Assembly: GCA_028583405.1 (NCBI GenBank)
Contig: CM053243.1
Coordinates: 34,561,420 to 34,625,419 of the forward strand
DNA: 64,000 nucleotides
Source of the DNA: Pogonophryne albipinna
Lineage: Eukaryota > Chordata > Actinopteri > Perciformes > Artedidraconidae
Reading direction: 5' to 3'
A program made the position numbers and the translations under genes. The notes under the pieces were generated by a model. That model was not told the origin of the DNA and ran no database searches. It was given only the letters and a program-made list of their open reading frames with translations. The first letter of the stretch is position 1; every line of letters begins with the position of its first letter. Of this stretch, positions 36,918 through 48,341 are shown piece by piece.

Positions 36918-38066
36918 ATTTCCATACTTACCCGATTTGATGAGTGTAGGTCTAGTGGTTTCAGATCAGGACCTGGTCTAATGTGGTCTACATGTGAAAA
37001 AAGCACTGAAATCTCCCTTGTTTGTATTTTCACAAATAGAATAAAGGTTTCACAAATCTGAAACTGTGTCATAAAGAATGTTTAGACCCTCTGCGATAAT
37101 CCAGTCCAGATTTGATGAGTGTAGGTCTAGTGGTTTTAGATCAGGACCTGGTCTAATGTGGTCTACATGTAAAAAAAGCACTGAAATCTCCCTTGTTTGT
37201 ATTTCACAAATAGAATAAAGGTTTCACAAATCTGAAACTGGGTTATAAAGAAACTTTAGACCCTCTGGGATAATCCAGTCCAGATTTGATGAGTGTAGGT
37301 CTAGTGGTTTTAGATCAGGACCTGGTCTAATGTGGTGAAGATGCGAAAAAAGCACTGAAATCTCCCTTTTTTAAATTTTCACAAATAGAATAAAGGTTTC
37401 ACAAATCTCAAACTGGGTTATAAAGAATCTTTAGACTCTCTGGGATAATCCAGTCCAAATAAATCGGCTATGCAGCGATTTAAGAGGTTCAAACACGGAG
37501 GATTGACTGCGGTCAAGCCTGCCTCCACTCTGGAAAACCTGGTCAAGCCAGCCCGCACGTGATATTGCGGTGCGCGAATATCCTATTCATTACGGTAGAG
37601 TTCTGGAAACACTGCCTCTGTGTTAAGATGAGAATAAAACAAAAACTGTCCAGTATCAAAGACTCATCTCACTCCAGGGTGATAGCAGGACACCCCATCT
37701 AGTCACTTAGAAACAATCAGGACATTCTGATGTACAGTTTCAAAATAAAAGACCTTTGAAGTCTCATATATGAGCTATCATCCCTGTTTTTAGATGAGAA
37801 TAAAACAAAAACTGTCCAGTATCAAAGACTCATCTCACTCCAGGGTGATAGCAGGACACCCCATCTAGTCTCTCAGAAAAAATCAGGACATTCTGATGTA
37901 CAGTTTCGAAATAAAAGACCTTTGAAATCTCTATTGTATGAGCTATCATCCCTGTTTTTAGATGAGAATAAAACAAAAACTGTCCAGTATCAAAGAGTCA
38001 TCTCACTCCAGGGTGATAGCAGGACATCCCATCTAGTCACTCAGAAAAAATCAGGACATTCTGATC
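36918..38066 (+). repeat. left inverted arm, inner part
   Basis: Three copies of the 175-bp unit in the opposite orientation to those at 26295-26735 (TTTGATGAGTGTAGG at 36936, 37111, 37285). Then the boundary sequence, a ~110-bp spacer with CACGTGATATTGCGG, and ~2.6 copies of a 166-168-bp unit (AGATGAGAATAAAAC at 37626, 37792, 37960). Confidence 0.9.
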
Positions 38067-38180
38067 CTTTGCCACTCCACGTTATCATTGTAACTCAATC
38101 TTGAAAATGACACCGTTAATAATTTTGCAAACGATGTCATCACTATCACTGAAGTGAGCCATCATGAACGAACTTATGCT

Positions 38181-38211
38181 AATCATAAATCTATCGATTA
38201 GATTTATGATT
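38181..38211. repeat. perfect hairpin, 13-bp stem
   Basis: AATCATAAATCTA, loop TCGAT, then the exact inverted TAGATTTATGATT. It lies in the foldback core, 115 bp after the tandem array. Confidence 0.85.
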
Positions 38212-39451
38212 CGAAAATAATAAAAGTAGGGTAGACATGTGGATATTATCCGGATGAACAGGTTCGTTCCACAGACCTTATTTCCAGCTATTTTCCAAAA
38301 CCCGATGGAGAAATCTCATTGCTTTCTGTCGAGGGAATCCGAGCGCAGCTTACTTCCGGGTTTTAGGACGCGTCACTGCACCACTTGCATAGACCTCACA
38401 GCGGGCGGAACTTGTCATAAAGTCCGCGAAAATAAAGCCCGCCCATTTAGAGGGAAGATATGATTGGTCAATTGTACTGTCATTTGACATTACTCTCTCG
38501 TTGAGTTACTATAGCTGGCCCTCTGTGAATGTAGAGGGACCAACGAGCTCTCCCGTCTTCACAGTAACTCGCAGAGACGGCATTTAACCCTTCACATTCC
38601 AACAGAAACTGAACAGGCAGATTCGAAAGGATTTATTTATTTGGAAATGTTATTTTAAATACAATTAAATCAAGTTATTTTGGTAAAACTAATGAAAAAT
38701 GTACCAACAAAAAATATTTAAAAAAATATTTAAAAAAAAAGTTTTTTTTATGTTTTCAAATATTATTTTTTAGAATATCTTAGGCCCTCACAGAGGGTCT
38801 AGAGGGCCCTGACGGCTCGCCACTGGTGCAGTTTCACAGGATAACGAACCTCAACCTGAAGAACCACTTTTACGCGGAGTTGGATCGGCATGCTGTTGAG
38901 CTTGTTCAGGAAGAAGGCGGCACGCAAAGGCGAAGTGTCTGAAGTTCAGCTCTTCACCGCCTATGACCTCCAGGTGAGTCGGTTAAGCCTCTTGGTGTTT
39001 TATTATCATACTAGAGTGGATTTTCTGTGTGTATGTTGGGGGGCAGAGGGTCAGCCTGATAGATTTAGATTTATTATTAAGATACTTGTGTTTGGGGAGG
39101 GAACAGCAGTGTTAATGTTATTGCACCTTGTTTTTGTGCTAATGTGATACAGGTGGGATCGCAGACGCCTCAATTGCTTCAAAATGGTAATCTCTTCAGT
39201 CATGGAAGAGCCCTTGTGATATAAATTGTTGTGTGGCTATGCTGTTTAGCATCCAAAGTAAAACAAAGATATGTTTTCGCACTCAAGGATCAAGGTGACG
39301 TCCATAGCCGACGTGCTGCTCTCCTCCCTGCCTGGATTTCTGCATGAGGATGACTTCAGGTTTCTGAGGCTGTGGCATGTAAGTCAGCATAATAACTGTT
39401 TTGAATGTATGTGACAGATCATCAAAAAATATAGTTTATCTTATAAATACA

Positions 39452-39490
39452 CATGCACACACATGCACACACACAAACATGCACACACAT

Positions 39491-39537
<47 letters not shown>

Positions 39538-39554
39538 AACAGACACACATACAA

Positions 39555-39593
<39 letters not shown>

Positions 39594-39690
39594 CAGACAC
39601 ACACATGCACACACAGGCACACACACACATACACACACAGATACACACACATACACATACACAAACTTACACACACATAGACACATTTCC
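39452..39690 (+). repeat. (CA)n-rich compound microsatellite
   Basis: Long CACA runs mixed with ATGCAC, ATACA and AGACA steps, inside an intron of the pseudogene. Confidence 0.95.
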
Positions 39691-40000
39691 TTACATGGGA
39701 GGTTACAATAGTGTCATATGCTAATAACTTTGTTTCCTACTGTGTGTTTCAGCTGGGATGTCAGGATTTGGTGCTGCCCATTACCACCAGCTCCAGGCCC
39801 CACAGCTACAGGCCCCACAGCAAGCAAGTACAAGTACTGGTATGATGCCCTACTCTTTCACTACACTAACGTTTTGAGAGACGGGGACACAGAACTCAAT
39901 GAATACTATTTGACATATGTATGACTTACAATTCAGATTTTGTGTTCAGACATCCTGTGGTAGTTGACAACAATATGCTGGAACATTTAATTTGATTGTT

Positions 40001-40293
40001 TATTTGATGAGGGACAATGCACATTAATGAACACTTTAGACAGGTTATGTTTCCAGTGTAAATATGCCGGATTATAGCTTTGAGCTAATTTCCATCCGTA
40101 GTCCCTGAGCAATGGGAGTGAGGGGGGGAAGGGGGATGTCCGGTGCCTTGCTCAAGGGCACCACGGCAGGGCAGGAGGTGAACTGGGACCTCTCCAAGTA
40201 GAAGTCCACACTCCATATTTTTAGGTCTGGTCGGGGACTTGAACCGGCGACCCTACAGTTCCCAGTCCAAGCCCCTACTGACTGAGCCACTGC
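40001..40293 (-). repeat. tRNA-derived SINE (minus strand)
   Basis: On the minus strand the head shows an A box-like TGGCTCAGTCAGTAGGGG (from about 40290) and a B box GGTTCAAGTCC (about 40236-40246). Then come the conserved CCCTTGAGCAAGGCACC and a LINE-like tail ending in AATAAA. It lies in an intron of the pseudogene. Confidence 0.75.
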
Positions 40294-42654
40294 AATCAGG
40301 TTATGTTGCTACTCCCAAAGTATAGTGAAATATAACTAATGATTTTGTTTCTACAGGGATATCGGGAATGGGATACGGCTCGGTGCAGTACACCCCCACA
40401 ACGTGCACAAAATGGTTTGCCATTGTATTCCTCATTAATGAACCCAATTTACTACTAAAATGTAAAGTAATATCTTTGTAGGCAAATCAAATCACACTAG
40501 TCGTGTTTTTTGTGTAAATGTTACAGCATTTGTGTTTCCCTCCTCTAGACTTCTTTAGAGGAAACTGCCACCAGTTTGATCCCATGCTGGTCATGGTTGC
40601 AATGGTAAGTGAACAAGACGATCATCTAACATTTGTAGACATTTTCTGATCTGTGTGTGTGTGTGAAAAGTTTAAATCTCTATATTCTGATGATGATCAT
40701 TGCTCTCTTCTTTGTTCATCTGCCTTCTTTGATTGAATACTTTATCAACAGTTTGAAAAAAGTACAGGGGCACAGTTATACAATAATGCTAAAAGCCAAG
40801 GATAACAAAAAGCCCTGAATGCTTGTTTCCATTGTGGTCCTGTGTATTCAATTAATCTGTATGAGTTCTCTCTCCTGATAGGATACTGAAAATGCCTTTT
40901 CTGTTTACCAAAGAGCTGTAGGGAAGGGGAGATCCCTGTTACTGACTAAACACTTGATCACAATATATTCACACACACACACACACACCTAATAACCTTT
41001 CAAAATGTGTGCAGAATGTTTGCGTTTTACAGATGGAACCACACAGATGCACGGCGATGACACCAGGCTGCTTTTGAAAGGCAAGTCTATTAGACTTAGT
41101 GTAATTCCTCATGAGTCATTTGCAGGTTATTTTCAATTCTCACTTTACACTTTTCAATTATGTTTTTCTTAAGACATTGTCATCCAGAAGATGACTTCAA
41201 TGCTCGCTGAAGTACTTGTGGTGGTAAAGGGCCTGTCCAGAGATGTGCAGTTCATCAAGAATGAGTTGGCAGAGGGCAACATGACCCCGGCTGGTAGTCA
41301 GGGACCAGGGTCAGCCACATATGTTCCCCATCCAGCTGCCAATCGCCAATGAAGACGGCTTCAATGAGGCTGAATCATTGCTGAAGAATGAATCAGTCCG
41401 TCAAAAGATGGTAATTTGACAGACTGAACTGCATTCATTTATGAAATGTGGATAATATCAGTGCGGTCAAAATGTGCTTAGTTATTGCCCTTTAGCTACT
41501 CAACCACAAATAATTCTAGTCTTAGCTACTCAACCACATATAATTGTAGTAACATTTACATCTAACATTTATATTGACATGACCAAAATTGGGACACCAG
41601 GGTTAAAGTGGTTAAACATAACGACTGGCATGAACTTGACTGAATACCATGGGCTGGAATATCAGTGTATCAAGTGTATAAAAAACAAAGTTGGTCTCTG
41701 TGTATGAAATAAGAGTGCTGTTGTGCTGTTTCTAACGTATGTCCCACAGAACGTAGCTCAATACAACAGTTAAAGCAGTGGCCTATTTGTTTCTCTCGTC
41801 TGATTTAGATTGCTTGTCTGGCTCTGGTAGGAGGCACCAATTCAGAGAACCTGATCAGACGGATGCTGACAACTGCTCTGACTAACGCCTTAGCCTTAGG
41901 CTGGAAAGAAAGACAAGCGTTGCAGCAGCAAGAAGCCATTCAAGGAACCGGCAATACAAGACTGCATGTTTGGTGAGTTTCCTCCCCTGCAAACTACTTA
42001 TTAGCTTAAGTTTAGGGAGTGAGGTGTGACTGATGGTGATTCAGAACATAATTATGCTCTTTGTGAGCCATATAGTACCAACTACCGAGTTTGAATCCAA
42101 CTCCTATAATGTATTTTATGTCTCTTCTCTGCCCTTGTTTCATGTCTCTCTGTAATCCCCTGTTGAAGAATAAAGCATGAACTTAATCTAATAAAAAAGG
42201 TTAGGTTGGAATCAGGTGATGGTGAAGCGATAAGAAATAAACCAAAAAAAGACAACCTAATTGGTGAGCTTTAGAGGTGCTCGGATGCAAATGTTATTAC
42301 CTGGATAGAGCCAGGCTAGCCGTTTGCTCCTCTTTCCAGTCCAGTCTTTTAGCAAACTGGCTGCTGACTGTATCTTGTGTTACTGTACAGAGTGAGAGTG
42401 ATTTTCTTATTATAACAGAAGTTGTATGGGATACACACACTCTCTCTTCCTCACGCTTATTTTTGTAATCTTGTCTTTCAGCTGCTGCTCGGCAGTTCGA
42501 CCGCAAGCTGACCCACAATTGCTTCAGTGAAACTGTGAAGAAGTGGCTTCGTTATGCTCCAGAGCGCGAGGGAGGCATCCCAAGGAACACAAGTGAAACG
42601 AACACAAGTGAAACCAAGTCCAAGTCCAACTTAGGGTACCCCACCACACTCTAA

Positions 42655-43270
42655 TGTGTTTTCCTTGTGCATACAGTACAAAGGTTACCGCCTCATAGAC
42701 AATACTGTTCTTTCATGGACAATAGACTGTTGTTCTTACAGTAAAAAATAAGTCAAATGTTTACAGCTTCGCCTTCATGGAAGACTTGAAGCTTCAGGCT
42801 GTTCTTGTTTGGAGTTGCATCAATGGTTCTTACACACCCTCTTTTTTTATGGGGGTATCTTGTGTCACTGTATATTTGCACATACGATGTGTCTTCTGCA
42901 TTTATTCCACAGCGTTTGGGGAGCAATAACGGGTTAAGAGTCTTGCTCAGGGACGCATTGCTGCCTGTTTTCTAAAATAAATTTGAATATTAAAATCATG
43001 TTTTCTGTCATTTTTAGTTTGATTTCATACATTTTGGGAAATATGGTAATTCAAGGTAATTTTGAACAAGCTAATGACAATCGTCTGCCAACAATACATG
43101 GTGTAGTGTGTGTTTACAAGTTTGGACCACTTCATTCAGTACAGTATTGATGTTGCACTTGTTAATGGTCTGTTAAGATGTAGACCTATACGCAGAAAAG
43201 TCATTGGTGAAAAACATTCACTTTTTTAATGTGTTACAGTATGCTTAGAAAAGTTGAATATTTTAATGTA
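42655..43270. other. no recognised feature
   Basis: Downstream of the pseudogene. AATAAA near 42978 could be its poly(A) signal; otherwise nothing is identified. Confidence 0.4.
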
Positions 43271-43281
43271 AGTTTTACATT

Positions 43282-43690
43282 TAGATTTCCATTTAGATGA
43301 TGGTTGAATCAATATTGATTCCTAACACTGATTCAATATAAAATCAACTAAAATCTATATGTAGATTCCCATTTGGATGATGGTTGAATCAATATTGATT
43401 CCTAACACTGATTCAATATAAAATCAACTACAATTTACATGTAGATTCCCATTTGGATGATGGTTGAATCAATGTCGATTCCTAACATTGATTCAATGTA
43501 AAATCAACCAAAAATGTGCATGTAGATTCCTATTTAGATGATGGTTGAATCAACATTGATAGTGTCAGTTATGGTTGAAAGTCCAACGTTTATTCAACAT
43601 TAAAACAATTTGCGCTTTCTGTTTATTTTCAATGTCCGGGTTTCAACATGGATTCAATATTTCTGCCTAACCATATTTCAACATTGATTC
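43282..43690. repeat. ~81-bp minisatellite within a DNA-element-like repeat
   Basis: Four units containing GATGATGGTTGAATCAA at about 81-82-bp spacing (43297 to 43555). TTCAACATTGATTCA words follow, with an end GCTATCTGG. The words are partly self-complementary (TTGAATCAA, TTGATTCAA). Confidence 0.75.
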
Positions 43691-43896
43691 ACTCATATTT
43701 TGCTATCTGGTTAACCTGCAAGTTGCTCTTTAAGTGGTCGTTTGGCTTTTCTTATTCATTTCTCACCTGGCCATCTGCATAAAAGTACAGAATGCTGAAA
43801 TCACTGGATGGGTTAACTAAATATAATTCAAATGTATCTATAGATTCCTGGATCTGACGGAGTTTGAATGGAGGACAACAAATTGAAATCCAGAAT

Positions 43897-43898
<2 letters not shown>

Positions 43899-43978
<80 letters not shown>
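43899..43978 (+). repeat. (GA)n microsatellite
   Basis: About 40 GA units. Confidence 0.97.
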
Positions 43979-43980
<2 letters not shown>

Positions 43981-44339
43981 ACATATACTTCTTTTCGAAA
44001 GCACCTCGTTTAATGTTAAATGGTCTAACTAAAATATCGCCTCCAGGATCAGTTTTGTTTCTTTTACTTTCATATAATTACAGAAGAAGTACTGTTGTGA
44101 TTTTGTATTTGAATTGGTCTGTTGTATTGGAATCTGTTATGAACTGTCCAATTGAATCTGTTATGAACTGTTGTATATATATATTTTATGAACTGTTGTA
44201 TTGTAATCTGTTTTTTTTATATTGAATTTAACATTGAAATCAAATCAATAAACATATTTTATTTAAATTGTATCCCGGTTGTTGTTTATCGTTTCAGGGA
44301 CAGTAGCACGAGACAAGGATCTAAAAGTTTTCAAGTTTG

Positions 44340-44412
44340 TATCTTCTTGGTCGAATGCACTTATTGTAAGTCGCTTTGGATAAAAACGTCAGCTAAATGT
44401 AATGTAATGTAA
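44340..44412 (+). repeat. L2/SINE 3' tail
   Basis: GTAAGTCGCTTTGGATAAAA, then GTCAGCTAAATGTAATGTAA, a very common fish retroposon terminus. Confidence 0.75.
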
Positions 44413-44742
44413 AAGTGGGTAAAGATAAAACTGCAGTAAGATACTGTTTTAATGCATACACTACTGTAAAGTTATACTGTATAAACTACAGTAATGTATT
44501 TTTTTTTCACAATACAAGTATTGTATAATCACAGTAAAATATTGTTTTTGAGATTACAGCAACCTACAAAATTACAGTAATGTTTGTACTAGTGTTTTTT
44601 AAATATTTTGAGATTTGGTTGAGCAGGGTATACTTGTACTTTTACTAGTCCTTTATTAGAGATGTGTCTGTTGTTTGTGTTTATTTTTAGTGTCAGGATG
44701 TAACCCTTGTCTTTTTCTCTGCAAACAGAATCTACCTACGGG

Positions 44743-44950
44743 TACAAATAAATAACCTGAACCTGAATCTGAACCTGAAAGTAAAAATACAGTACTGATT
44801 TTATTACTGTAAACTAAATACAGGATCGCTACTGTAAAGTAAAAATACAGTACTGATTTTATTACTGTAAACTAAATACAGGATCGCTACTGTAAAGTAA
44901 AAATACAGTAACTTGTTGGCAACTTTGCTGCCAGTAATTTACTGTAAAAT
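44743..44950 (+). repeat. LINE tail plus 58-bp tandem repeat
   Basis: AATAAATAACCTGAACCTGA tail, then GTAAAAATACAGTACTGATT at 44781, 44839 and (partial) 44897, period 58. Confidence 0.8.
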
Positions 44951-44969
44951 CCCCTGTAATTTTTTTAAC

Positions 44970-47961
44970 AGTGTGGAGTGAGATGAGTCTTTGATACTGG
45001 AAAGTTTTTGTTTTATTCTCATCTTAACACAGAGGGATGATAGCTCATATATGAGACTTCAAAGGTCATTTATTGTGAAACTGTACATCAGAATGTCCTG
45101 ATTTTTTCTAAGTGACTATATGGGGTGTCCTGTTATCACCCTGGAGTGAGATGAGTCTTTGATACTGGACAGTTTTTGTTTTATTCTCATCTTAACACAG
45201 AGGGATGATAGCTCATATATGAGACTTCAAAGGTCTTTTATTTTGAAACTCTACATCAGAATGTCCTGGTTTTTTCTGAGTGACTAGATGGGGTGTCCTG
45301 CTATCACCCTGGAGTGAGATGAGTCTTTGATACTGGACAGTTTTTGTTTTATTCTCATCTTAACACAGAGGGATGATAGCTCATATATGAGACTTCAAAG
45401 GTCTTTTATTTTGAAACTGTACATCAGAATGTCCTGATTGTTTCTAAGTGACTAGATGGGGTGTCCTGCTATCACCCTGGAATGAGCTGAGTCTTTGATA
45501 CTGGACAGTTTTTGTTTTATTCCCATCTAAAAACAGGGATGATAGCTCATATATGAGACTTCAAATGTCTTTTATTTTGAAACTGTAAATCAGAATGTCC
45601 TGATTTTTTCTGAGTGACTAGATGGGGTGTCCTGCTATCACCCTGGAGTGAGATGAGTCTTTGATACTGGACAGTTTTTGTTTTATTCTCATCTTAACAC
45701 AGAGGCAGTGTTTCCAGGACTCTACCGTAATGCATAGGATATTCGCGCACCCCAATATCACGTGTGGGCTGGCTTGACCAGGTTTTCCCGAGTGGAGGCT
45801 GGCTTGACCGCAGTCAATCCTCCTTGTTTGAACCTCTTAAATCGCTGCATAGCCGATTTATTTGGACTGGATTATCCCTGAGAGTCTAAAGATTAATTAT
45901 AACACAGTTTGAGATTTGTGAAACCTTTATTCTATTTGTGAAAATACAAACAAGGGAGATTTCAGTGCTTTTTTTACATGTAGACCACATTAGACCAGGT
46001 CCTGATCTAAAACCACTAGACCTACACTCATCAAATCTGGACTGGATTATCCCAGAGGGTCTAAAGTTTCTTTATAACCCAGTTTCATATTTGTGAAACC
46101 TTTATTCTATTTGTGAAAATACAAACAAGGGAGATTTCAGTGCTTTTTTTACATGTAGACCACATTAGACCAGGTCCTGATCTAAAACCACTATGCCTAG
46201 ACTCATCAAATCTGGACTGAATTATCCCAGAGGGTCTAAAGTTTCTTTATAACCCAGTTTCAGATTTGTGAAACCTTAATTCTATTTGTGAAAATACAAA
46301 AAGTGAGATTTCAGTGCTTTTTTCACATGTAGACCACATTAGACCAGGTCCTGATCTAAAACCACTAGACCTACACTCATCAAATCGGGTAAGTATGAAA
46401 AGCTAATTAAGGAAGAATAAAGTCTTTACTTCTCAAATGTATTATAATTTTTTGTTGCAAATAAAAATTCAACAGATAAGTAGGTATACTTATATAGACT
46501 TAATGTATTTACAGTTGCAGGCAAAACATTTCAACAGGAAATTAAATATAGTCTATAACTAGCATTGTTCAAGTTTACTTTAAGCAACAAGCTTTGTTTG
46601 CCTAATTACAGTATGTTATATTGAGTACTAGGATTGCTTGGAATGTGAAAGACATTACAAGATTAGAAAATAACACTTTGGTAACAATGGTATGAGAAAG
46701 TTGGTTCATTGTAATCCTGTCTTCTCTCTCAGAAAATAATTGCTATTCATATTTTGCTTTAGGACAAAGCAGCAGAAGCTGTTCAAAGTGGATGAAAGAC
46801 TGAAGGTTAGCCTTTTTCTTCATCTCATGAACCTGAATTCCTTTAACATCTCTTTCATTTTTTTGTTTGCTATGAAACGGTATTTAAGATACGAAAACTT
46901 TGTAGCTCAAGAATTATCACCTAAATGAGGAGCATACACTTATTTTTATTTATTTATTCATTTGTTTAACAGGGACAGTGCACATTAATTAACATTCCTG
47001 TAAATGTGCCAGAGTTAGCCAAGAGGCTATTTTTCATCTGTTGTCCCTGGACAGATTTTATAAGTGAACCTAAAGCAAATTTCATTTAAACAAGTAAATA
47101 CAATCAAATTAAAACATGCAACATACATTACTGGAATACTTAAATAAATAAAAAGACAGAACAATAAAACAAAACAAAAGAACATGTTGTGACGACCCCT
47201 CCCCCTTCTGCCTGTCTGTGCTCCCTGCCTTGCTTTCCTCTGGCAGGTACTGGGAGTGTCGTCCTGTTTGTGCCCGCCCATCTAGAGGCGGAGCCTCAAG
47301 AAGGCATAAAGGCTTGCCCAGCTGGGAGGTTCACTTTCTTATCCTGATCCTGGCCTGCTGCAGCAGCCTCAGCCTTCCACCTGTGTTTGTATTTTCACAA
47401 ATAGAATTAAGGTTTCACAAATCTGAAACTGTGTTATAAAGAATCTTTAGACTCTCTGGGAAAATCCAGTCCAGATTTGATGAGTGTAGGTCTAGTGGTT
47501 TTAGATCAGGACCTGGTCTAATGTGGTCTACATGTAAAAAAAGCACTGAAATCTCCCTTGTTTGTATTTTCACAAATAGAATTAAGGTTTCACAAATCTG
47601 AAACTGTCTTATAAAGAATCTTTAGACCCTCTGGGATAATCCAGTCCAGATTTGATGAGTGTAGGTCTAGTGGTTTTAGATCAGGACCTGGTCTAATGTG
47701 GTCAGGATGTGAAAAAAGCACTGAAATCTCCCTTGTTTGTATTTTCACAAATAGAATCAAGGTTTCACAAATCTCAAACTGGGTTAAAAAGAATCTTTAG
47801 ACTCTCTGGGATAATCCAGTCCAAATAAATCGGCTATGCAGCGATTTAAGAGGTTCAAACACGGAGGATTGTTCGCTCAGCGCTGTAAATTAAATGTCCC
47901 TTAACTTTCCCCTTAACTGCCGAATCGGATGCTCTGAATCGGAAGCCAACTTCAGCGTCGT
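44970..47961 (-). repeat. right inverted arm of the foldback element
   Basis: Reverse complement of the left arm. Order: ~4.4 copies of the 166-168-bp unit (GAGTCTTTGATACTGG at 44985, 45152, 45320, 45488, 45655), spacer, boundary sequence, ~3 copies of the 175-bp unit (45850-46390), a single-copy stretch, ~2.7 copies of the 175-bp unit (47380-47850), then boundary and tip. It lacks the retrovirus and the AATT transposon seen in the left arm. Confidence 0.9.
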
Positions 47962-48341
47962 TCTAAACAGGTCAAATTTAACTTGTTTTGCAATATCAAT
48001 CTTGATACAGGGTACTTATTATATGTTATAGTTTGGATTCCTAAAGCTTTTAGTCTACTAACCCATCATTCAAGGGTGGTTTTTACTATAAGTAATGTTT
48101 TTTTTTTAGGCGGACATTAGAATTTACATGTTTTTACTATGTTCCATCTGAATTTACTTTAAAATAAAAACATCTATATTGATTCTGACACTTCTACATC
48201 CAACTCACAGATGTAACCTTGCTTTGAGAGAAAAGATTATTAATTTACCCCTTTTAGAAGTGAAGATATAGTCTTTGTTGTGTTAGTGGCATTTTCGAGC
48301 CTGAAACCTGAAAAAAAAAGGCTCAGGGCTTAAGAGGTTAA

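Larger units (their letters stand above)
38832..42654 (+). pseudogene. nine-exon gene resembling fish DUF4806-type proteins, frameshifted
   Basis: Function unknown. Exons with consensus splice sites: 38832-38973, 39290-39378, 39753-39839, 40357-40414, 40549-40604, 41033-41080 (GC donor), 41174-41410, 41809-41972, 42482-42654. Recognisable pieces are SIADVLLSSLPGFLHEDDFR (exon 2), IQLPIANEDGFNEAESLL (exon 7), GGTNSENLIRRMLTTALTNA (exon 8) and FSETVKKWLRYAPER (exon 9). Exons 7-9 have the length, spacing and motif order I associate with the DUF4806 C-terminal region; this family call is from memory. Frame changes at about 38905, 41310 and 41905 disable it. It lies whole within the foldback core, with a SINE and a (CA)n tract in introns. 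The start codon and upstream exons were not found. Confidence 0.5.
26161..47961. mobile_element. 21.8-kb Mutator-like foldback transposon with ~3-kb inverted arms
   Basis: The ends start ACGACGCTGAAGTTGGC in inverted orientation. The nine bases just outside are TCTAAAAAG (26152-26160) and TCTAAACAG (47962-47970), 8 of 9 identical. A 9-bp duplication plus long, repeat-rich inverted arms is the pattern of Mutator-like and foldback elements. The left arm is 26161-28592 plus 36918-38066, split by a retrovirus; the right arm is 44970-47961. The core (38067-44969) carries a multi-exon pseudogene. No Mutator transposase was found, so it is probably non-autonomous. Confidence 0.72.
24508..48341. mobile_element. 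candidate 23.8-kb TTAA-flanked composite element
   Basis: TTAA followed by CCTCTTAAGCCC at 24508 is mirrored by GGGCTTAAGAGG followed by TTAA, ending at 48341. TTAA duplications with CC-starting ends fit piggyBac. Beyond 12 bases the ends diverge, and no transposase is visible. I infer a long-dead TTAA element opened up by the foldback element inside; the ends may instead belong to two unrelated copies of one family. Confidence 0.4.

Noticed and set aside
36918..38066. A CRISPR-like array from the regularly spaced units
   Set aside because: Units of 166-175 bp are contiguous tandem repeats without unique spacers, in a vertebrate genome.
40072..40293. A functional tRNA gene on the minus strand
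   Set aside because: A and B boxes are present, but the cloverleaf is not completed and the sequence continues into a SINE body and LINE-like tail.
26841..47281. An 84-residue frame present in both foldback arms (26841-27095 plus, 47027-47281 minus)
   Set aside because: Its conservation is explained by the arms being recent inverted copies. It runs into a retroposon tail and has no recognisable motif.
24508..48341. A Teratorn-like giant piggyBac-herpesvirus fusion
   Set aside because: TTAA ends and large size invited the idea, but no herpesvirus-type genes are visible inside; the content is a foldback element and a retrovirus.
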